Source: an uncultured Bacteroidales bacterium (GTDB lineage Bacteria > Bacteroidota > Bacteroidia > Bacteroidales > WCHB1-69). Taken from it: DNA of 23,898 nucleotides. Location: NCBI GenBank assembly GCA_937901455.1, contig CALDIA010000180.1, positions 1-23,898 on the forward strand. The letters run 5' to 3'. Of this stretch, positions 1 to 6,722 are shown piece by piece (position 1 is the first letter of the stretch; every line of letters begins with the position of its first letter). The notes under the pieces were generated by a model, which saw only the letters and a list, made by a program, of their open reading frames with translations, made no database searches and was not told the DNA's origin. A program made the translations under genes and the position numbers.

Positions 1-37
1 TTTACCCGCTTTTATAACTTTCCAAGTTGAACTTATA
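1..37. repeat. left copy of a perfect 37-bp inverted repeat
   Basis: The first 37 bases are the exact reverse complement of 23845-23881. The left copy starts TTTACCCGCTTTTATAACTT. Inside it AACTT and AAGTT units alternate (AAGTT-C-AACTT-GGA-AAGTT on the other strand), so it can form small hairpins. Both copies have the same end facing outward. A multi-copy element at which an assembly broke is the simplest reading. Its identity is unknown. Confidence 0.9.
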
Positions 38-53
38 TTATTCTAAACGGCGG

Positions 54-61
54 CAAAGATA
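54..61 (-). promoter_or_regulatory. outward-facing Bacteroidota -7 promoter box
   Basis: On the minus strand this reads TATCTTTG, an exact match to TAnnTTTG, followed by GCC as at several other promoters here. Transcription would start near 47 and run leftward through the 37-bp repeat and out of the window. No clear -33 TTTG is seen. Confidence 0.45.
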
Positions 62-145
62 ATAAAATAATTAAAGCCATACCATAATATTTGTTTGCTG
101 AAAATGTCTTCCTTTGCCGATAGGAGGATGCAAATTAAAAAATCG

Positions 146-153
146 TATCTTTG
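146..153 (+). promoter_or_regulatory. promoter -7 box of the glycan operon
   Basis: TATCTTTG matches TAnnTTTG. The predicted transcript start near 159 lies downstream of the most upstream in-frame ATG at 95, so translation must begin further in. It drives the ATP-grasp genes. Confidence 0.55.
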
Positions 154-184
154 CCAGCTTTGCCTTGGAGAGCAAAGATGTTCG

Positions 185-1348
185 ATGTTGTGTTTTAATA
201 TGTTGATATATAACAAAATAAGATTTATATACCATCTGGTTCGATGGATTATGAAATACCCAGCCAAGTCGTTTAGGCAACGCTGTTCGGTGATGGTTGA
301 TTTCTTGAAGCTTCGTCGCGACAAGGGCTTGACAATGGAGGAGTATGACCAATTTCACATGATTGACAGGCCAGCTTCTTTTCGACAGCATTTTTTGGGT
401 GTGAATGAGCAACGATACTATCTTGATTTGTTAAATCCTGTTAAATATTATATTCTGGCTCGCAATAAGTATGTAGCCCATCAGATGTTGTCGGCGGCAG
501 GCCTGCCATTGGCCACATTGTTTTGCTATTACGATCCAGAGGCCGGTCCGCAACAAGGTCCGCAGACAGCCCATAACACCGAGGAAGTGCTTCGGGTTTT
601 GCAAGCCCAAGGGGTCACCTCTTGTGTGGTGAAGACCACAGAGACTTCACACGGCAGCAACGTGCAGGTTGTCACGGATATTGATTATTCTCAGGAGGGC
701 TTGTGCACCTTCCATGATGGGTCAACTTGCCAGATGTCATCTTTGTTGGGCAACAAGCCGTTGATGTTTGAATCACGCATACGACAGTCGGCACAGATGG
801 CCACCTTCAACGACTCTTCTGTGAACACGGTGCGCTTCATGACGCTGCTTTTTCCTGACGGGACAGCAGAGGTTGCGGCCACTTTCATCAAGATCGGCCG
901 TTCGGGGCGTTGTGTGGACAATGCTGGCGCCGGTGGTAATGTGGATGCCTGTGTGGATACCGCTACAGGTACCCTGCAGGATGCCATCTGCTTTGACGGG
1001 TGGGAGAAGATCACCCCAGTCACTCATCATCCCGACAGCAACGCTCCCCTTGATGGTGTGCAGATTGAGCATTGGGAGGAAATTTGCACAGAAGTGAAAC
1101 GCTTCCAACAAGCCTTCCCTTTCGTGAAGGCTGCCGGATGGGACATTGCCATTACCGACAACGGCCCAGTCATCGTGGAGGTGAACGACATGTGGGACCG
1201 CACCGGGCAACTGTTCATCCATCGTGGCTGGCGCAACGACATTCGTCGTTGCTACATGGCCTGGAAGAATACCAATGCCCAATATGAGTTTGGCCGCCTC
1301 CCAAATGAACTATCCCCCCGAAGACTCCAACGTATTGCCCGCAAATAG
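185..1348 (+). CDS. sugar-transfer associated ATP-grasp protein (PF14397-like), first copy
   Basis: This is probably an ATP-grasp ligase, which forms an amide or peptide-type bond using ATP, acting in surface glycan synthesis. The recognisable core runs from the LDLLNPVKYY/LARNKY region to the C-terminus. It includes VDNAGAGGNVDA, GWDIAITD and the VIVEVND segment, where ATP-grasp enzymes place their metal-binding Glu and Asn. The frame is open from 95, but a TATCTTTG promoter at 146-153 argues against that start. I chose 185, with GGAG at 167-170; ATGs at 200 and 251 are real alternatives. The next gene follows after 11 bases and encodes a paralogue. Family assignment is good; the substrate cannot be read from sequence. 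Confidence 0.82.
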   Translation: MLCFNMLIYNKIRFIYHLVRWIMKYPAKSFRQRCSVMVDFLKLRRDKGLTMEEYDQFHMIDRPASFRQHFLGVNEQRYYLDLLNPVKYYILARNKYVAHQMLSAAGLPLATLFCYYDPEAGPQQGPQTAHNTEEVLRVLQAQGVTSCVVKTTETSHGSNVQVVTDIDYSQEGLCTFHDGSTCQMSSLLGNKPLMFESRIRQSAQMATFNDSSVNTVRFMTLLFPDGTAEVAATFIKIGRSGRCVDNAGAGGNVDACVDTATGTLQDAICFDGWEKITPVTHHPDSNAPLDGVQIEHWEEICTEVKRFQQAFPFVKAAGWDIAITDNGPVIVEVNDMWDRTGQLFIHRGWRNDIRRCYMAWKNTNAQYEFGRLPNELSPRRLQRIARK

Positions 1349-1359
1349 AATTCATCACT

Positions 1360-2433
1360 ATGTTTGAGAATGTTTACAATCGCTATCTTCTGTATCGTAT
1401 TCAGCAGAAAGACATTGACAATATCAAAGGGAAACGCGCCCAGTGTGAGTTGCATCCCCTATCAGCCTCACAGAAAAAGGACATAGAGCGCTATTATGAA
1501 AAATTGGTGGGCAAGAAGGTGCCTACTTTATGGCATGAGTACTTCTATTCTCGCAACGACCTCTTCTCTGTCCAATATGTGCCCACATGTCTCTATCATA
1601 CCGATGTTATCTATCGACTGAATCAGTTTCAACTCCGCCACGCTTATGTGGATAAAGGCATCTATGATGTCTATTTCCCAGACGTGAACAGGCCAAAGAC
1701 CATTATCAAGAATATGAACGGCTATTTTTATGACGTTAATCATGCGATTACCAAGGAAGAGGCTTTGAGCAGATGTGCGAACTTGTCGAAAGTAGTTATC
1801 AAGCCCAGCCAGGAAGGCATGTGGGGCTCGGGGGTCAAGGTATTTTCTGTACAAGATGGTCGGGTGGACGAGCACGAGACCCTTGCGCAGATGATTGGCC
1901 GATATGATCGGAACTATATCATTCAGGAGGCGGTGGAACAACACTCCGAGATGGCACGACTGAACCCGACCTCCCTGAATACGCTGCGTGTGCTCTCATA
2001 CCGGCAGGGCAACGAGATTTTCATCTTGTATGTGGTTGTCCGTATAGGTCGTGAAGGAAAAACGGTGGATAACGAGACGGCTGGCGGTATCAACGCAGAT
2101 ATTGATCTGCAGAGCGGTACTATCAGAGAGTGTGCTTACGGCACCCCTGCGGAAAAGAAAATCTTTACGACTGATACTGGCACTCCGCTACAGGGTTTCA
2201 CCATTCCTTCCTTTGACAAGATGTTGGCGTTAGTTAAAGAACTTCACTTACGCTTACCTTACTTCAACTTGGTGGGCTGGGATTTTGGTATTGACGGGCA
2301 AGGGGAGCCGGTGCTCATAGAGTGGAATCGCGCCCCCGACTTGAGTCAGACGGCCCATGGTCCTGCCTTTGGAGAGATGACGGAACCTATCTTTGATTAT
2401 ATCCGCTCTGAGAAGAATACCATGCTGCGCTGA
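1360..2433 (+). CDS. sugar-transfer associated ATP-grasp protein (PF14397-like), second copy
   Basis: This 357-residue protein is a second ATP-grasp enzyme of the same type as its upstream neighbour. Shared landmarks are VDNETAGGINADID (VDNAGAGGNVDACVD in the first copy), GWDFGIDGQGEP and the catalytic-type VLIEWN segment near the C-terminus. A KPSQEGMWGSGVKVF stretch is a plausible nucleotide-binding lysine and glycine-rich loop. There is no signal peptide or membrane segment, so it should act in the cytoplasm. The two copies are clearly diverged rather than a recent duplication, so they probably use different acceptors or amino donors. The start is the first ATG after the upstream stop. The substrate is unknown. 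Confidence 0.85.
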   Translation: MFENVYNRYLLYRIQQKDIDNIKGKRAQCELHPLSASQKKDIERYYEKLVGKKVPTLWHEYFYSRNDLFSVQYVPTCLYHTDVIYRLNQFQLRHAYVDKGIYDVYFPDVNRPKTIIKNMNGYFYDVNHAITKEEALSRCANLSKVVIKPSQEGMWGSGVKVFSVQDGRVDEHETLAQMIGRYDRNYIIQEAVEQHSEMARLNPTSLNTLRVLSYRQGNEIFILYVVVRIGREGKTVDNETAGGINADIDLQSGTIRECAYGTPAEKKIFTTDTGTPLQGFTIPSFDKMLALVKELHLRLPYFNLVGWDFGIDGQGEPVLIEWNRAPDLSQTAHGPAFGEMTEPIFDYIRSEKNTMLR

Positions 2434-2464
2434 TGCTGGCTGTGTGATGAATGGTTAAAAATGC

Positions 2465-2472
2465 TACATTTG
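2465..2472 (+). promoter_or_regulatory. internal promoter -7 box before the TupA-like gene
   Basis: TACATTTG matches TAnnTTTG and lies in the only sizeable gap (70 bases) of the operon. It would give a leader of about 25 bases before the ATG at 2504, so the last two genes may also be transcribed separately. Confidence 0.45.
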
Positions 2473-2503
2473 CCCGCTTTTTTGAATTGATATTTATAAT
2501 ACA

Positions 2504-3397
2504 ATGGACTTCAGGAGCAATATATCGCTTTGGCTTCATTATCTGTTGACAATGCTCTCTCCTAAATGGAGCGTACGGTTCCAGTTTCGCCTTTGCCATC
2601 ACCGCCGACTCAACTTGGAAAATCCCCAGACGCTGGACGAGAAGATACAGTGGATGAAGCTGTACTATTATAAGGATAATGACTTGGTGAACCAGTGTGC
2701 CGACAAGGTGCGTGTGCGCGATTATGTGCGCGACTGTGGTCTGTCACATATCCTGAATGAAGTACTTGCCCTTTATCAGAAGGTAGAGGATATTGACTGG
2801 GATGCCCTGCCCGACAAGTTTGTACTGAAGTGGAACTATGGCAATGGAGGCAATATCGTCTGCCATGACAAAACCCGATTGGACATTGCCCAAGCCGAGG
2901 CGGAGCTACGTCGGTTTCAGCGTATCAAGTTTCATCTTATCTCCTATGAGCCGCAATACATATTCCCCAAGCAATTGCTGTGTGAACGCTTCATCGAGCC
3001 GGCTCAGGGTACAACCCCTACGGACTACAAAGTTTATTGTTTCAATGGCAAAGCAACGTATGTGCTCTGCTGTTACGGTAGGGGAGAGCAGGCCCATCCC
3101 GCATTCTATTTCTTTGACCGCCAATGGCAATTGCAACGGCAGAATAAACAAGGGCAACAGGCTCCCCCCGATTTTTCTATCCCCAAGCCTGAAGGTATAG
3201 ACCAATTGTTTGAATACGCGGAGATGCTCTCCAAACCATTCCCCTTTGTGCGGGCCGATTTCTACCTTGAGCAAGGGAAGGCCTGGTTCGGGGAACTGAC
3301 CTTTACGCCCAGTGGCGGCTTTGACTATGGCCGTCTGCCTGAAACAGACCTTCTTTTTGGCCAAATGGTTTCACTTCCCAAACTTTCGGAATCATGA
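2504..3397 (+). CDS. TupA-like ATP-grasp protein
   Basis: This 297-residue protein resembles the TupA-like ATP-grasp family (PF14305), named after a Bacillus teichuronopeptide biosynthesis protein and common in polysaccharide loci. Visible hallmarks are LDEKIQWMKLYY near the N-terminus, ADKVRVRDYV, DKFVLKWNYGNGGNIVCHDK (nucleotide-binding lysine and glycine-rich loop), ERFIEP, TDYKVYCFNGKA and the C-terminal FVRADFY, GELTFTPSGGF. It is probably cytoplasmic. Its stop overlaps the start of the next gene in an ATGA arrangement, implying translational coupling. It is the third ATP-grasp enzyme in a row, which suggests amide-linked decoration of a glycan. Family call strong, substrate unknown. Confidence 0.87.
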   Translation: MDFRSNISLWLHYLLTMLSPKWSVRFQFRLCHHRRLNLENPQTLDEKIQWMKLYYYKDNDLVNQCADKVRVRDYVRDCGLSHILNEVLALYQKVEDIDWDALPDKFVLKWNYGNGGNIVCHDKTRLDIAQAEAELRRFQRIKFHLISYEPQYIFPKQLLCERFIEPAQGTTPTDYKVYCFNGKATYVLCCYGRGEQAHPAFYFFDRQWQLQRQNKQGQQAPPDFSIPKPEGIDQLFEYAEMLSKPFPFVRADFYLEQGKAWFGELTFTPSGGFDYGRLPETDLLFGQMVSLPKLSES

Positions 3398-5700
3398 AAC
3401 AGAAGATTGCCAAAATATTGCTACACCTTATCCTGCTGATGGTCGTGGTGTCCTACCTACCGTGGGTATATATGACGATGGCCTACTACGTGATGCGCTA
3501 CGCTATTATGGCCTGTGTGCTGCTGGCTGTTTGCCTGACTTTCTCGCTGGAACGTTATTGTTCCCCCAGGTTTATGCGGTTACTTCTCTTGACAATCGTA
3601 GTGGTAGGCATCGAATTTTTGTTTTTATATCTCTTCCATAAGCATTTTCGATGGCAAGACCTTACCCAACTGATAGTGGTGTTTCTTTGTACTGGGCTGG
3701 GCACATGTCTGGATTACACGCCAAAACAATGGGCTAACATCTGTTTCTATTTTACCCTTGGTCTGGCGGCGATGGTTATGGCTAATTGTTTTTATTATGC
3801 TGGGGGACTATATGTGCCGGAATATTATTTGGTGAATGAGGGTAAAAATCAGATGGGCGGATTGCTGGCTCTTGGAGCAGCATCGCTCTTTTTCTGGGGT
3901 GTCAAGAGAGAGGAGCACCGGGGCAGCTTTATAGCCCTCTTCGCTTTGTCGCTACTGCTGCTGATTCTGATTCGTGCTCGCGCCGACTTCTTTGCCCTGC
4001 TGGCTTGTGTGTTGTTTGTTGCCATCAAGGAAGTCAAAATCACCCCTAAAATAGATGCCAAGGTTATTGTGGGCATTGTCTGTTTTCTGATGGCCGGCTA
4101 TATCCTTTACAATGGATTCTTAAAAGATGAACTTACGCGCTTTATGGTCGGTGGTCATGGTTCCTCTAATATGGAGCAGGTAACTACCCATCGTTGGGAG
4201 CGTAACAAACAGGGTATTGATTTTGTGAGTGAACATGCCATCGTGGGTGAGCAAGATGACACATCAGGCATTTCTTTAATACACAACTACCCACTCCTCA
4301 GAATGGTGCGTTATGGTCTTTTTGCCTTGCCGATGTTGGCTTTTTATCTTTTCTTTATTGGCCATGTAGCCTATCATCTCTTCAAGGACCGCCGCACAAA
4401 GGTTCGTGATGTGGGTTATGTGGTTTGTATGGTTCCCCTGATAGTCAGTTTCTTTGAGCCGAATTTCCCGTATGGGCCGGGTACTGTGCAGATGCTTGGC
4501 TTCCTGCTGTTGGGAGCTACCCTTTGCTGGAACCAGATGCCTGACGAGGAGCGCGTGCCGCCAAAGGATGGCTTTGTGTTGCATATCTGCAATGATTTTT
4601 CCAACAGTCACGTGCATGCTGAACTATATAAGGAATTGGATGCCCAAGGAGTAGAGCAGATTGTCTATACCCCTGTGCGAAACGCAAACCTGATAGACCG
4701 CAACCGCTTTGAGGCACCACACACCCGCTTTGTCTATTCGTATATACTGCGCCCGTGGCACCGCATCTTCTTCCATCGTAAAATTGACAAGATAGTGAAA
4801 GATGTTGAGCGGCAGGGGGACCTAAACGCTGTCTCCTGCATTCATGCTACAACCTTGTTCAGCGATGGCGCAGTGGCTTATCGACTAAAACAGCGCTACG
4901 GAATACCTTTCATGGTGGCCGTACGCAATACGGATGTGAATGATTTTATGCGCTATATGCCCCATCTTTGGTGGGTGCACCGTGCAGTGCTGCAGTCCGC
5001 ATCGCGCGTTGTCTGCATCGCACCCGCATTACATCGCGACCTGATGCGTCATTTCTCCCTGTTGGGGATGCGTCAGCAATTGACCTCCAAAATGGAAACC
5101 ATCTGTAATGGCATCAACGCTTTTTGGCTGCAAAACTTGTCGCTAAACGAGAACCAGCATAAGAAAAATCATCACATTCTCTATGTGGGCAATTTTACCC
5201 CTAATAAGAATGTGCTGCGATTGTCGGAGGCGGTCCTCTCCCTGCAAGGGCAACTGCCTGACATCCAATTGCACCTCGTAGGCGAAGGGGGTTCGCAGGA
5301 ACCCGTGCTGAAAGCACTCCAACAACAACATCCGGATGTTATCAGTTGGCATGGCCCTGAGTTTGACAAGCAGCGCCTACAGCATTTTTATCAAGATTGT
5401 AGTGTGTTTGCCATGCCTTCGCTGACAGAAACTTTCGGGTTGGTCTATCTCGAAGCGCTGTCGCAAGGTCTTAGTGTGCTATATACGAAAGGAGAGGGTA
5501 TTGACGGACTCTTTTCTGAAAAGGTGGGAGAGGCAGTGAATGCCCGCAAGACAGAGGCTATAGCCCAGGCACTTGCAAGCCTTCTGACACGTCCTGGCAA
5601 TTATGAAACACTCACAGCGGCACACTTCGAACAGTTTTATTGGGAAAAAATAGCCCAGCATTATGCCGGGCTATATAGGACGATTGTTTCTTATTGTTGA
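3394..5700 (+). CDS. O-antigen polymerase/ligase-like membrane domain fused to a GT4 glycosyltransferase
   Basis: One uninterrupted 768-residue frame holds two proteins that are normally separate. Residues 1 to about 378 are hydrophobic with many membrane segments. They include a loop ending in SLIHNYPLLRMVRYG (residues 294-308), the kind of H-N motif seen in Wzy_C/O-antigen ligase proteins. Residues from about 393 to 768 are a soluble GT4-type glycosyltransferase: an N-terminal fold starting at FVLHICNDFSNSHVHAE, a donor-domain strand (HILYVGNFTPNKN, 594-606), and the EX7E motif at Glu679 and Glu687 in PSLTETFGLVYLEALSQG. The linker is short. The gene overlaps the TupA-like gene by four bases and its last 10 bases overlap pdxA on the other strand. 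It may couple sugar addition at the cytoplasmic face with chain polymerisation or transfer. Confidence 0.85.
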   Translation: MKQKIAKILLHLILLMVVVSYLPWVYMTMAYYVMRYAIMACVLLAVCLTFSLERYCSPRFMRLLLLTIVVVGIEFLFLYLFHKHFRWQDLTQLIVVFLCTGLGTCLDYTPKQWANICFYFTLGLAAMVMANCFYYAGGLYVPEYYLVNEGKNQMGGLLALGAASLFFWGVKREEHRGSFIALFALSLLLLILIRARADFFALLACVLFVAIKEVKITPKIDAKVIVGIVCFLMAGYILYNGFLKDELTRFMVGGHGSSNMEQVTTHRWERNKQGIDFVSEHAIVGEQDDTSGISLIHNYPLLRMVRYGLFALPMLAFYLFFIGHVAYHLFKDRRTKVRDVGYVVCMVPLIVSFFEPNFPYGPGTVQMLGFLLLGATLCWNQMPDEERVPPKDGFVLHICNDFSNSHVHAELYKELDAQGVEQIVYTPVRNANLIDRNRFEAPHTRFVYSYILRPWHRIFFHRKIDKIVKDVERQGDLNAVSCIHATTLFSDGAVAYRLKQRYGIPFMVAVRNTDVNDFMRYMPHLWWVHRAVLQSASRVVCIAPALHRDLMRHFSLLGMRQQLTSKMETICNGINAFWLQNLSLNENQHKKNHHILYVGNFTPNKNVLRLSEAVLSLQGQLPDIQLHLVGEGGSQEPVLKALQQQHPDVISWHGPEFDKQRLQHFYQDCSVFAMPSLTETFGLVYLEALSQGLSVLYTKGEGIDGLFSEKVGEAVNARKTEAIAQALASLLTRPGNYETLTAAHFEQFYWEKIAQHYAGLYRTIVSYC
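5645..5673 (-). terminator. intrinsic terminator of nusA-infB-pdxA, inside the convergent gene
   Basis: On the minus strand, 18 bases past the pdxA stop, a stem of TAGCCC/GGGCTA with an inner GCAT/ATGC (5651-5673, one mismatch) is followed directly by six T residues (5650-5645). The hairpin lies entirely within the last codons of the polymerase-glycosyltransferase fusion on the plus strand. Confidence 0.75.
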
Positions 5701-6710
5701 TTTCTCCTACGATTTTTTAGAATATCAACGGCCAGGTAGATGGCGTTACGCATAGATTGGCTGTTGGCTTTGTTTTTGCCTGCAATGTCGTAGGCGGTGC
5801 CATGTGCTGGCGAAGTGCGCACAATAGGGAGTCCGGCGGTGTAGTTGACCCCGTCGGCAGCCAAAAACTTGAAGGGAATCATGCCCTGGTCGTGATACAT
5901 GGCCAGTACTGCGTCAAACTTACGATAGGCGGCAGTGGCAAAAAAACCGTCAGAAGGGAAGGGCCCGAAGGCGTTGATGTGGTTCTGGAATGCCAGCTCT
6001 ATGGTAGGTCGCAAAACCTCTTTTTCCTCCTGGCCAATTAAACCGTTGTCACCGGCATGTGGGTTGAGCGACAACACCGCGATGGTAGGATTATCCAATG
6101 CAAAATCTTGCTTCAGGGTGTTGTGCAAAATCTCTAATTTCTGATAAACAAGTTCCTTGGTAATGGCAGCTGACACTTTCTGAATTGGCAGATGGTTGGT
6201 GACAAAGCCAATGCGAATATTGTCGGAAACCATCATCATAAGGGCTTTGTGGTTATTGCCGCCAAAATAGTGCTCGAAGAACTCGGTCTGCCCAGGGAAA
6301 GTGAATTTTTCAGACTGGATGTTGTCCTTGTTGATCGGAGCGGTCACGATGGCATCAATATGTTTGTTTTTCAAGTCCTTTCCAGCGATATACAGCGCGC
6401 GTTCTGCCATCTGGCCAGCCACTTTGGTACTGGTGCCCAAGTCAATCTTTACCTCATCGTCAAAGATGTTGAGGAGGTTTGGACGTCGGGTGGAGAGCTG
6501 GTCGGTGCTTTTCACAAATTGAAAAGAGAAGTCGGGAAGATCAATGCTTTTTTTGTGAAAGGAAGCTGCCTTGGCCAAGCCATACACCACGGGTGTGCAG
6601 ATGTCCATGATTTTATTGTCACAAAGGGATTTTAGTATCACCTCGTAGCCGATGCCGTTGATATCACCATGGGTTATGCCGATAATATTATGTTGTTTGT
6701 TGTCTGCCAT
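5691..6710 (-). CDS. pdxA: 4-hydroxythreonine-4-phosphate dehydrogenase PdxA
   Basis: PdxA oxidises 4-phosphooxy-threonine in the DXP-dependent pathway to pyridoxal 5'-phosphate; it is a cytoplasmic NAD- and metal-dependent homodimer. The 339-residue length is typical. The three metal-ligand histidines are visible as His173 (TNHLPI), His218 (NPHAGDNG) and His273 (MYHDQG), each shifted by seven from E. coli His166, His211 and His266. THGDINGIGYEV is the N-terminal signature. It starts 12 bases after the infB stop, so it belongs to the nusA-infB operon. Its stop overlaps the convergent glycosyltransferase gene by 10 bases. PdxA2-type enzymes of sugar-acid catabolism are the main alternative, but no partner genes for that pathway are here. 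Confidence 0.92.
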   Translation of the reverse strand: MADNKQHNIIGITHGDINGIGYEVILKSLCDNKIMDICTPVVYGLAKAASFHKKSIDLPDFSFQFVKSTDQLSTRRPNLLNIFDDEVKIDLGTSTKVAGQMAERALYIAGKDLKNKHIDAIVTAPINKDNIQSEKFTFPGQTEFFEHYFGGNNHKALMMMVSDNIRIGFVTNHLPIQKVSAAITKELVYQKLEILHNTLKQDFALDNPTIAVLSLNPHAGDNGLIGQEEKEVLRPTIELAFQNHINAFGPFPSDGFFATAAYRKFDAVLAMYHDQGMIPFKFLAADGVNYTAGLPIVRTSPAHGTAYDIAGKNKANSQSMRNAIYLAVDILKNRRRNQQ

Positions 6711-6722
6711 AGTAAAAGAATG

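Noticed and set aside
95..184. Upstream extension of the first ATP-grasp gene to the ATG at 95
   Set aside because: This segment contains the likely promoter (146-153), and its translation does not resemble the family N-terminus.
2473..2502. A stretch resembling the 37-bp repeat (CCCGCTTTTT then AT-rich)
   Set aside because: Only the first nine or ten bases agree; the AACTT/AAGTT core is missing.
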